In this document: positions 1 through 6,212 of the stretch, one piece after another
Position numbering within the stretch: the first letter of the stretch is position 1
How the letters are laid out: each line of letters opens with the position of its first letter
DNA from: an uncultured Pseudomonadota bacterium
Lineage (GTDB): Bacteria; SAR324; NAC60-12
Assembly: GCA_913056375.1 (NCBI GenBank)
Contig: CAJXNF010000082.1
Span: 1 to 9,175 of the forward strand
Direction of reading: 5' to 3'
Length of the DNA: 9,175 bases
Position numbers and translations under genes: made by a program
The notes under the pieces: model-generated
What the model was told of the DNA's origin: nothing
Database searches by the model: none
The model's input: the letters and a program-made list of their open reading frames with translations, nothing else

Positions 1-432
1 TTGGGAACGGAGTGGAGCCGTTTCGAACTCTCTCGTGCCGCCAAAAAGGTGATCTTGGTGGCTGATGAAATTGTCCACACAGACTGTATGAGACAATTCC
101 CTAACCTAGTACGCATTCCAGATATCGTAGTTGATGCCGTTGTCTACTGGCCTTTTGCTGCCTGGCCACAAAGTTCACCAGGACTTTATGATGTGGATGA
201 AGATCACATGCGTTCAATGAACAAAGCACTTGCGACGGAAGAAACCACTCAACAGTACTTGAAAGACTATGTGTTTAGCTACCAGAGTCACGGAGACTAT
301 CTGGACATGATTGGCAAGGAGACGAGAGAGAAAATCACCCAAACCGAAACCAGTTTTCTGATGGATCCTTACCGCAAGTGGATTCTTTCTGCAGATGAAA
401 TTGCAAAATTAGTTTCGGAGGGCGAGAGATGA
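1..432 (+). CDS. Glutaconate-type (class I) CoA-transferase, alpha subunit, C-terminal part
   Basis: This is the C-terminal 143 or so residues of a class I CoA-transferase alpha subunit (GctA/IpdA-like), cut by the left window edge. The reading frame is open at base 1, so the TTG there is probably not the real start. Family members are about 290-320 residues long, so roughly half is missing. Recognisable features are a segment with VILVADEIV (residues 17-25), then RIPDIVVDAVV and the family-typical run YWPFAAWP followed by the aromatic/acidic GLYDVDEDH. These enzymes work as alpha/beta heteromers in the cytoplasm and move CoA between an acyl-CoA and a free acid. Some relatives (IpdAB) instead open steroid-derived rings as CoA thioesters. 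The stop overlaps the next gene as ATGA, consistent with translational coupling and 1:1 subunit synthesis. The substrate cannot be read from this sequence. Confidence 0.85.
   Translation: MGTEWSRFELSRAAKKVILVADEIVHTDCMRQFPNLVRIPDIVVDAVVYWPFAAWPQSSPGLYDVDEDHMRSMNKALATEETTQQYLKDYVFSYQSHGDYLDMIGKETREKITQTETSFLMDPYRKWILSADEIAKLVSEGER
417..422 (+). promoter_or_regulatory. Strong ribosome binding site for the CoA-transferase beta subunit
   Basis: GGAGGG lies inside the end of the alpha-subunit gene, six bases before the ATG at 429. Together with the ATGA overlap it fixes the beta-subunit start and supports coupled translation of the two subunits. Confidence 0.75.
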
Positions 433-1226
433 ACAGTCACAAGCTTGAATACACTCGCCAGGAAATGATGGCTATTGCCACGGGCCGAGAATTACGTGAC
501 GGCGAGTTGGCCATCTTTGGTGTGGGACTCTCAATGCTGGCTGGTTATTTTGCTCAGGCGCACCATGCACCAAATATTCGTGCAATGACGGAGGGTGGAG
601 TTTACGGGGCAACTCCAGTCGGAGGACTCCCATGGGGGATTGAATGCAACCGGATCTCAGCGAATGCGACAAGCTTCACGAATGGAGTGGATGCACTTGG
701 ATTTCTAGTCGCTTCGGGACGCTGTGATGTCGGTATTATTGGAGCCGCTCAGGTCGATAAGTATGGAAACGTCAATACAACGGGAATTTGGGATGGGGAA
801 ATTGGAGATCACTATCGAGCGCCCAAAACTAGACTGACTGGTGCTGGAGGAGCAAACGATATTGCATGTGGAGCCGGTAGGGTTTTGATCATGGTAGCCC
901 ATGAGCCAAAAAGATTTGCAGAAAAAGTAACCTACATAAGCTCACCTGGATACTTGGATGGCGGGAATACTCGAGAGCGCTACGGTTTTGTAGGAGGTGG
1001 CCCCTCTGCAATTATCACGACTCTGGGTATCCTCAGACCTAACCCCAATACCAAGGAATTCCAACTCGATGCCTACTACCCTTTCTCAAACATCGAGGAA
1101 ATCAAATCCAACACGGGTTGGGAACTGAAGGTCTCTCCAAGTGTGCATGTGGTACCAGAACCAACTGAGGATGAATTAAAAGCGTTGCGGAAAGTTGATG
1201 AAACTGGAGCGCTGCGCAAACAGTGA
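429..1226 (+). CDS. Glutaconate-type (class I) CoA-transferase, beta subunit
   Basis: This is the complete beta subunit partner of the upstream alpha subunit. It has 265 residues, close to the roughly 250-266 usual for GctB/IpdB proteins. The ATG is set by a strong Shine-Dalgarno (GGAGGG, 417-422) six bases upstream, and the start overlaps the alpha stop (ATGA, 429-432). Visible landmarks are the N-terminal sequence LAIFGVGLSMLAG, then MTEGG (residues 53-57), whose Glu55 sits where class I transferases carry the glutamate that forms the covalent CoA thioester, then the glycine-rich stretch TGAGGANDIACGAGR and later GFVGGGPSAIIT. From family knowledge, the enzyme exchanges CoA between an acyl-CoA donor and a carboxylate. 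An alternative is an IpdAB-like ring-opening hydrolase, because that branch shares the fold and the paired-gene layout. The downstream crotonase-fold gene suggests a carboxylate or ring-fragment degradation pathway; that part is inference. Confidence 0.88.
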   Translation: MNSHKLEYTRQEMMAIATGRELRDGELAIFGVGLSMLAGYFAQAHHAPNIRAMTEGGVYGATPVGGLPWGIECNRISANATSFTNGVDALGFLVASGRCDVGIIGAAQVDKYGNVNTTGIWDGEIGDHYRAPKTRLTGAGGANDIACGAGRVLIMVAHEPKRFAEKVTYISSPGYLDGGNTRERYGFVGGGPSAIITTLGILRPNPNTKEFQLDAYYPFSNIEEIKSNTGWELKVSPSVHVVPEPTEDELKALRKVDETGALRKQ

Positions 1227-1269
1227 GGCAAGTGATCAATTTCTAAATTTAACCCAATCTGAGAAGCAA

Positions 1270-2055
1270 ATGACTGAAGAAGCTTTGGTACTTCGCCACG
1301 ACGATGAAGGCGTGACCACACTGACAATGAATCGACCGCAAGCACGGAATGCTCTCTCCCAAGGAATGCTGAGAGCGATGCTAGATGCCTTCATCGAGGT
1401 TTCTACAGATGAAACAGCCCGTGTCGTCATTCTGGCAGGAGCTGGCCCTGGCTTTTGTGCCGGACACGATCTCAAAGAGATCAAGGCTCAAAATTATTCA
1501 CGAAATTACACAGAACAACTTTTCGCAGATTGTGCGGAGTTGATGCAAACGATCATCCGTCTACCCAAACCTGTCATTGCCCAGGTGCATGGAATAGCGA
1601 CCGCTGCAGGAGCCCAACTTGTTGCAAGTTGCGATTTGGCGATTTCCTCACAAGAAGCCCGCTTTGCAACCCCAGGTGTTAATATTGGTTTGTTTTGTTC
1701 CACTCCAATGGTCGCTCTTTCCCGTAATTTATCAAACAAGCACGCGATGCAGATGTTACTGACAGGCGACCTGATTGATGCGCAAAATGCCTACAGAATG
1801 GGACTAGTCAATGAGGTTGTCGATGCCGAACAGTTGGAGTCGAAGACGATGGAACTTGCACGAAAACTTGCCTCCAAATCTCCACTGACTGTTGCTATCG
1901 GCAAGGAAGCCTACTACCGGCAGGCTGAACTGCCATTAAGTGAAGCGTATGATTATACGAAGGAGGTGATGGTTCGAAATCTAGAGGCTCGAGATGCTCA
2001 GGAGGGAATCTCTGCTTTCATTGAAAAACGCCATCCTGTCTGGTGTGGAAAATAA
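1270..2055 (+). CDS. Enoyl-CoA hydratase/isomerase family protein, ECHDC3-like, without the classical catalytic glutamates
   Basis: This is a crotonase-fold protein of 261 residues. I chose the ATG at 1270, which has a weak GAGAAG element just upstream and gives the normal N-terminus (a beta strand, then NRPQARNALS at residues 21-30). An in-frame ATG at 1195 would lie inside the beta-subunit gene and add an atypical tail. The first oxyanion-hole element is FCAGHDL (62-68) and the second is the TAAGAQL segment (111-117). In rat mitochondrial hydratase the catalytic glutamates are Glu144 and Glu164. Counting from the shared CD motif, these align here with Gln116 and Gly136 (in ATPGVNIGLFCSTP, 133-146). 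The same replacements and the GLFCSTP signature mark the ECHDC3 branch, whose reaction is poorly defined. CoA-thioester binding is likely. Ordinary trans-2-enoyl-CoA hydration is doubtful. It follows the CoA-transferase by 43 bases and is probably in the same operon. Confidence 0.88.
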   Translation: MTEEALVLRHDDEGVTTLTMNRPQARNALSQGMLRAMLDAFIEVSTDETARVVILAGAGPGFCAGHDLKEIKAQNYSRNYTEQLFADCAELMQTIIRLPKPVIAQVHGIATAAGAQLVASCDLAISSQEARFATPGVNIGLFCSTPMVALSRNLSNKHAMQMLLTGDLIDAQNAYRMGLVNEVVDAEQLESKTMELARKLASKSPLTVAIGKEAYYRQAELPLSEAYDYTKEVMVRNLEARDAQEGISAFIEKRHPVWCGK

Positions 2056-2091
2056 TTCCATCCACGATAAGTTACGACTTCGCAGTAGGAT

Positions 2092-2418
2092 TTAGAATCC
2101 CCCAATCAGAAACCGAGATATAAAAAAAACTGCCATGCCGACCACGATGGTTAGCAACAGGTTGTTTTTCCACCAACCAGCCAGAAAGGCTGCACAGGCT
2201 CCCAAAAGATGGGGATTTTGCCAACTAAATTGGACAGAATCTCCCTGGGGAATCAAAACGGCAGGAGAGACAATCGCCATCAAGACAGCCACTGGGACAT
2301 ACCGTAGCGCCCGTTCAAGAGGCTCCGGAATTTGTAAGGACCCCGCCAGTCCAAACGGAAGATAACGGACTAGAAAAGTCACCAAGAACATCCCACCAAC
2401 CAACAAAAATTCATTCAT
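2092..2418 (-). CDS. azlD: AzlD family branched-chain amino acid export subunit
   Basis: This is a small, very hydrophobic protein of 108 residues, the usual AzlD size. It has an N-terminal helix followed by the family-typical RYLPFGL (residues 18-24), the LRYVPVAVLMAIVSPAVL segment near residues 38-55, and two further helices, one around LLGACAAFLAGWW and one around LLLTIVVGMAVFFI. AzlD is the small inner-membrane partner of AzlC. In characterised systems (Bacillus AzlCD, Corynebacterium BrnFE) the pair exports branched-chain amino acids and sometimes methionine or analogues. It is the last gene of the minus-strand operon. Its ATG overlaps the ancestral azlC stop as ATGA and has its own good ribosome binding site (AGGTGAGG), so it can probably be translated even though azlC is interrupted. 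It converges on the ech-family gene with a 36-base gap and no clear terminator. Confidence 0.9.
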   Translation of the reverse strand: MNEFLLVGGMFLVTFLVRYLPFGLAGSLQIPEPLERALRYVPVAVLMAIVSPAVLIPQGDSVQFSWQNPHLLGACAAFLAGWWKNNLLLTIVVGMAVFFISRFLIGGF

Positions 2419-3143
2419 TGGGCCTCACCTTCCTCAGTTATTCGATTACTAGCCAGTCTTTGTTCCAGAAAAAAACCAGTAGCTACTCCAGCTAACGCAG
2501 CGATCATCAGCCCGAGTTTGTTTGGCAATCCATGCAAAGCCTAACCTAGTCCTGAAGCAACGATGGCTGCGGTGATCATGGGGCGATTCTTCAGATAAGG
2601 CACAACGATGCCGATGAAGGTTGCAGACATGGCAAAGTCCAAGCCCCATTCCTCCAAACCTGGCATCACCCTCCCAAAGAAAATTCCGATCATCGTACAT
2701 AGTTGCCAATTGAAATACATGATGAGCGCAGAGCCTAGATAGTACCAGTGCTTGTGGATGATTGGGGAAGGTTCGGCATAGTGTCGGACTGCTACCGCAA
2801 AGGTCTCATCGGTCAGCCAGAAAGCGAGCGGTATGCGCCAACGTTGAGGCAAGTGACGAACCTGCTGGAGCAGTGTGGTTGAATAGAGGAGGTGTCGTAG
2901 ATTCACCACGAAGGTGGTCAACACAATGACGGGCCATGTGGCCCCAGCCGAGACCATTCCGAGGGCTATGAATTGAGCTGATCCAGCGAAGACAATCGCA
3001 GAAAAAGCCAAAGCACCCCAGAGAGAAAGTCCTCCACTCTCAGAGAGAGTCCCAAAGATAATTCCAAACGGAATTGCTCCGACGATCAATGGGAATGTAT
3101 CCCGAACTCCCCTCCAAAACTCAGTTTGTGGTGTCGAATTCAT
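2415..3143 (-). pseudogene. azlC: AzlC family branched-chain amino acid exporter, interrupted by an in-frame TAG at codon 201
   Basis: This is the large subunit of an AzlCD exporter. The first 200 codons (3143 to 2544) give a typical AzlC protein: FPLIVGAIPFGIIFG near residues 17-31, FAGSAQF (52-58), NLRHLLYS (81-88), FWLTDETFAV (108-117) and YFNWQLC. The reading frame then meets TAG at 2543-2541. Translating on in the same frame gives ALHGLPNKLGLMIAALAGVA and a short charged tail, the kind of last helix AzlC proteins end with. It stops at a TGA (2417-2415) that overlaps the azlD ATG. The restored length is about 242 residues against 200 when truncated; AzlC proteins are usually about 230-250. 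No frameshift is needed, so a single base change (for example from TTG, TGG or CAG) explains it. Possible explanations are a recent nonsense mutation, a sequencing or assembly error, amber readthrough, or a still-functional shorter protein. The ribosome binding site before the ATG is weak. Confidence 0.85.
2423..2430 (-). promoter_or_regulatory. Ribosome binding site for azlD within the 3' end of azlC
   Basis: On the minus strand this reads AGGTGAGG, ending four bases before the azlD ATG. It lies in the part of azlC beyond the premature stop. Ribosomes leaving at the TAG would end about 120 bases upstream of azlD, so this independent site matters for azlD expression. Confidence 0.6.
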
Positions 3144-3200
3144 GGGATCACATCAACCTAAGGCAGTCGATCATGGAAGTACTGACAGGCATCGCTCCCT

Positions 3201-5003
3201 TCAATGCAGAATAGGAACAGCAGTAACTTCACCCGACTGAACCTGCCAAAGCTCAGCGTAAGTACCCCTGAGTTCTAATAAGTCATCATGATGTCCTTCC
3301 TCAACCACCTGACCATCTCTCAACACCAAAATTCTATCAGCATGTCGGATTGTGGAAAGTCGGTGAGCAATAATCAACGCGGTCTTCCCTTTTGTGATTC
3401 TGGAAAGACTTTGTTGGATCGCCCTCTCTGTTTCAGTATCAACTGAACTGGTTGCCTCATCAAAAACCATGATCGGAGCATCTTTCAGGATCGCCCTGGC
3501 AATACTTAGACGCTGCCGCTGCCCCCCTGAGAGCCGAATACCTCGCTCACCCACCACCGTCTGATAATCATCTGGCAAGGTCATGACAAAATCATGTAGC
3601 TGAGCTGATTCTGCCGCAGCCTGGATTTGGGCTAGGTCTCTATTCGGGGAACCGTAGGCTATATTCTCCGCAATCGTGCCATGAAAAAGGTAAACATCCT
3701 GACTGACCAGGGCGATATGACTTCTAATGTCCTGCAGCGTCAGATCCCGTAGATCCAACCCATCGAGGCAAATCGCTCCACCAGATGGGTCATACAAACG
3801 CAGGAGCAACTTGATCAGTGTTGACTTCCCAGCACCTGTTGCCCCAGCAATACCGATCGTTTCACCAGACCGCACCTTGAAATCGAGGCCTCGCAAGACT
3901 GGCTCACCCCGACGATAGGTAAAATGGACTTGATCGAAGTGTATTTCTCCATGCATCGGTTCAGGAAGAACTCGAGGTTCGGCAGGATCTTGAATCTTGC
4001 TGGGAGTCTGCAGCAGGCCAAATGTCCTACGAGCACTGGCCTTGGCGCGCTCATACTCATCAAGGGTGATCCCCATTCGAGTCAAGGGCCACAACATGCG
4101 CTGGATTAACATTGAAAACAGTACCAACTCACCAACTGTCAGTACTCCTTTGTCTTCCAGAACCCAGTAACTTCCAAGCAGCAGAACCCCTCCAAAACCG
4201 ATTGCCACTGCCATTCGAATGAGAGGGACATAGACCGAACTGAAGCGAATTGCAGCATGATTGGCTTTTTTGTATTCCAGTGATGCTTCAGAAACTCGTT
4301 GGGATTCAAATGCTTCTGCCGTGAAGCTCTTGATGACCAGGATACCTGCAATGTTGTTTTCCAGACGGCTGCTCAGCCCTCCAACTGCTTCTCGAACCCG
4401 CTTATAACGCGGTGAGATGAGGTTTTGATAAAACCAGCTTCCCCAGAGAATCAAAGGCACAGGAACCAAGCCAATCAGCGCCAACTGCCAAGAGACATCC
4501 ACCAGTACAAAAATGGAAAATAAAAACAAAACCAGCAATTGAAGCAGTTCGTTGAAACCTGTGTTCAAAAACCTTTCAATTTGATTGACGTCATCATTGA
4601 GCATCGCCATGGTTTCTCCCATGCGGTGATTCTCAAAGAATTCAATCTCACGCTTCTGGATGTGGTTGTAGGCATCTGTCCGTAAATTGTGTTGGACTCG
4701 TTGAGCAAGGTTCATGAAGCCGTACTGGTAGGCCCATTCAAAAAGGCTCTCAAAGCCAAAAATGACAACGCCCAGTACCGCAAGAAAAACTGCAAGGGGC
4801 CATGGATCTGCAGTGCCCACAAGATTAGCAATCCATTCAGGGGGTTCTCGGCGGACAGAATCAATTACCCAGCCCACAAGAACTGGAGGCATCAAGTCGA
4901 GAATTTTGTTCAGAATGCTGTTAAAACAAGCCCAAGAAAACCAGCCCCGATGAGGTAGGATGTAGTACAGTAGGCTGATCATTGGATGCGGAGTGGAATT
5001 CAT
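3201..5003 (-). CDS. ABC exporter, fused transmembrane and ATPase half-transporter (MsbA/MdlB-like)
   Basis: This is a complete 600-residue type IV (exporter) ABC half-transporter, expected to dimerise in the inner membrane and pump lipids, drugs or peptides outward. The start is supported by AAGGAAAG seven bases upstream (5018-5011). Residues 1 to about 320 form the six-helix transmembrane domain, with the coupling-helix style segment REIEFFENHRMGE near 118-130. The nucleotide-binding domain has Walker A GATGAGKST (387-395), Q-loop Gln435, signature LSGGQ (491-495), Walker B IMVFDE (511-516), D-loop SSVD (519-522) and switch His547, all intact. It is therefore expected to be an active ATPase. 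The substrate cannot be assigned from sequence. It lies 57 bases upstream of azlC on the same strand, so the two may be co-transcribed. Confidence 0.93.
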   Translation of the reverse strand: MNSTPHPMISLLYYILPHRGWFSWACFNSILNKILDLMPPVLVGWVIDSVRREPPEWIANLVGTADPWPLAVFLAVLGVVIFGFESLFEWAYQYGFMNLAQRVQHNLRTDAYNHIQKREIEFFENHRMGETMAMLNDDVNQIERFLNTGFNELLQLLVLFLFSIFVLVDVSWQLALIGLVPVPLILWGSWFYQNLISPRYKRVREAVGGLSSRLENNIAGILVIKSFTAEAFESQRVSEASLEYKKANHAAIRFSSVYVPLIRMAVAIGFGGVLLLGSYWVLEDKGVLTVGELVLFSMLIQRMLWPLTRMGITLDEYERAKASARRTFGLLQTPSKIQDPAEPRVLPEPMHGEIHFDQVHFTYRRGEPVLRGLDFKVRSGETIGIAGATGAGKSTLIKLLLRLYDPSGGAICLDGLDLRDLTLQDIRSHIALVSQDVYLFHGTIAENIAYGSPNRDLAQIQAAAESAQLHDFVMTLPDDYQTVVGERGIRLSGGQRQRLSIARAILKDAPIMVFDEATSSVDTETERAIQQSLSRITKGKTALIIAHRLSTIRHADRILVLRDGQVVEEGHHDDLLELRGTYAELWQVQSGEVTAVPILH

Positions 5004-5010
5004 CTAGTAA

Positions 5011-5018
5011 CTTTCCTT
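5011..5018 (-). promoter_or_regulatory. Ribosome binding site of the ABC exporter gene
   Basis: Minus-strand AAGGAAAG lies seven bases before the ATG at 5003. It favours this start over the in-frame Met at codon 8. Confidence 0.6.
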
Positions 5019-5091
5019 AAATACTTCGTAGTTTTGAATTGGGCCAAGCAGGCTCTCAACTCAATGTATGCAAATCCATTCAGAACAATTC

Positions 5092-5119
5092 TTGAATGAC
5101 ATTTTACCGGAGTTATCCT
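5092..5119 (+). promoter_or_regulatory. Candidate sigma-70 promoter for the lipoprotein-pncA pair
   Basis: TTGAAT and TATCCT are spaced by 16 bases. The -10 box ends about 46 bases before the lipoprotein ATG. Box matches are moderate, so this is a prediction. Confidence 0.4.
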
Positions 5120-5165
5120 GCCTTAAATTCAATAATTTTGCACTTTCTCAAAAACGCGAGTTCAC

Positions 5166-5567
5166 ATGTCGTTTTTTTGTCGTGGTCCCTTGCTGTTCAG
5201 CATGCTTGGAATCGGAATTTTTGCTTGCAGCAGCAATCCACCCAATAATGTTGATTTCAGTTATCCAACCAACAAACGGCTGCATGTGATGGAACTTTGT
5301 GAGTTGCTCTACACCCCACGCTATGCTCGATACGTTGCTCCCTCTTTGGATTCGCGAGTACAAAAACTGGTTCCGGTTTCAAACGGTGTGATCGCCCAAT
5401 TTTATGATGGACGCCGGTATGAAGTGCCATTGGACTCCCAGCTGCCTCCGGGCGAACACTATTGTGTCTTTGAATCCAATCCAACTCCCTGTGCATCTAA
5501 CGATGAGGACTGGGACCGTCGCTGTGAGCGAAAAACTCCGATGCGTATTGACCGATTCGCCAACTGA
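5166..5567 (+). CDS. Uncharacterised small lipoprotein
   Basis: I do not recognise this 133-residue protein. The N-terminus looks like a lipoprotein signal: a short start with Arg6, a hydrophobic core (about residues 8-19) and a lipobox ending IFAC with the acylated Cys21, followed by SSN. With no Asp after the cysteine, the outer membrane would be the default destination under the Lol +2 rule. The mature part is about 112 residues and has four cysteines (45, 100, 109, 120), so it could form two disulfides in the periplasm. It contains the segment VIAQFYDGRRYEVPL (residues 75-89), suggesting a small beta-rich domain. No enzyme motif is visible. The ribosome binding site is weak (GAG five bases before the ATG). 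It precedes pncA by only 16 bases, so the two are probably co-transcribed, but I see no functional link. The C-terminus is rich in charged residues. Confidence 0.75.
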   Translation: MSFFCRGPLLFSMLGIGIFACSSNPPNNVDFSYPTNKRLHVMELCELLYTPRYARYVAPSLDSRVQKLVPVSNGVIAQFYDGRRYEVPLDSQLPPGEHYCVFESNPTPCASNDEDWDRRCERKTPMRIDRFAN

Positions 5568-5583
5568 TTCCAAAACACTCCCC

Positions 5584-6198
5584 ATGAATGCTTTGATTCT
5601 TGTTGATCTACAAAATGATTTCACTCCCAGTGGAGCGCTGCCGGTTCCTGAGGGCGACAGCATTGTTCCGCTGATCAATCAACTTCAGCAAAAGTTTGAC
5701 CTGGTGGTAGCAACCCAAGACTGGCATCCCTCAGACCATCAGAGTTTTGCAGTTCAGCACGAGGGAAGACAACCGGGAGAATTGATTGATCTTCATGGAA
5801 TACCGCAAGTCCTCTGGCCAATTCACTGCGTTCAAGAAACCGAGGGAGCCCAATTTATCTCCAATCTGGATCAGAGTAGGGTCAAAAGAGTTTTCCGCAA
5901 AGGTCAAAATCCACGAATTGACAGCTATAGCGGATTCTTTGATAACGACCACCAAAGCAGTACGGGAATGGGGGAGTATCTGCGTGAGCAAGGAGTAGAC
6001 GAAGTATTTGTGGTAGGTCTGGCAACCGACTACTGTGTACGCTTTACGGCAGCAGATGCCGCTGAACTCGGGTTTCGAACTATCGTGATTTCAGATGCAA
6101 CTCGTGGAGTGAACTTAATGACAGGGGATGTCGACCGTGCCCTTGTAGCTTTGCAGGAGCAGGGAGTCCGCATTCTTTTGAGTTCGGAGTTGCCCTGA
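5584..6198 (+). CDS. pncA: Nicotinamidase/pyrazinamidase
   Basis: PncA hydrolyses nicotinamide to nicotinate and ammonia in the cytoplasm, feeding the Preiss-Handler route of NAD salvage. It also activates the drug pyrazinamide. The protein has 204 residues, slightly shorter than the E. coli enzyme (about 213). I chose the ATG at 5584 because it begins the canonical MNALILVDLQNDF. In-frame starts further upstream lie inside the lipoprotein gene. The catalytic triad is complete: Asp8 (VDLQNDF), Lys106 (in RKGQNPRIDSYSGFFDN) and Cys151 (ATDYCV). The metal ligands are also present: Asp46 and His48 (in TQDWHP) and His81 (in WPIHCVQ). The cis-peptide region before the nucleophile and the C-terminal SDATRGV segment are typical. 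I see no Shine-Dalgarno in the 16-base gap, so translation may depend on coupling to the lipoprotein gene. It converges on the permease gene with a 14-base gap. Confidence 0.95.
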   Translation: MNALILVDLQNDFTPSGALPVPEGDSIVPLINQLQQKFDLVVATQDWHPSDHQSFAVQHEGRQPGELIDLHGIPQVLWPIHCVQETEGAQFISNLDQSRVKRVFRKGQNPRIDSYSGFFDNDHQSSTGMGEYLREQGVDEVFVVGLATDYCVRFTAADAAELGFRTIVISDATRGVNLMTGDVDRALVALQEQGVRILLSSELP

Positions 6199-6212
6199 TC
6201 CCTCACAAAGAT

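Larger units (their letters stand above)
5004..5165. promoter_or_regulatory. Divergent intergenic region carrying promoters for both flanking operons
   Basis: These 162 AT-rich bases separate the leftward exporter-azlCD operon from the rightward lipoprotein-pncA pair, so they should hold promoters in both directions. On the plus strand TTGAAT (5092-5097), a 16-base spacer and TATCCT (5114-5119) form a reasonable sigma-70 type promoter, each box matching consensus at 4 of 6 positions. I could not pick a convincing minus-strand promoter. I see no obvious operator palindrome. Confidence 0.5.

Noticed and set aside
1195..1269. Longer start for the crotonase-family gene at the in-frame ATG at 1195
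   Set aside because: It would overlap the end of the beta-subunit gene and add 25 residues that do not look like a crotonase N-terminus. The ATG at 1270 fits the family length.
2088..2100. GGATT-TAG-AATCC mini-hairpin between the converging ech-family and azlD genes
   Set aside because: The stem is only 5 bp with a 3-base loop, has no T-run, and includes the azlD stop. It is too weak to call a terminator.
2449..2709. Open frame of 86 codons on the minus strand across the azlC stop
   Set aside because: It is in another frame from azlC, its product is His/Arg/Trp-rich and unlike any known family, and the azlC frame itself explains the region.
3124..3143. AzlC and the ABC exporter both begin MNSTP, each with ATGAATTC at the start
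   Set aside because: The similarity ends after five residues and the codons differ beyond ATGAATTC, so a short duplication is not supported. Coincidence is enough.
5404..5583. Longer N-terminus for PncA
   Set aside because: The extra 60 codons lie inside the lipoprotein gene in another frame. The conserved PncA start begins at 5584.
6199..6212. Possible bidirectional terminator between pncA and the permease gene
   Set aside because: The gap is only 14 bases, and I see no stem followed by a T-run in it or just beside it.
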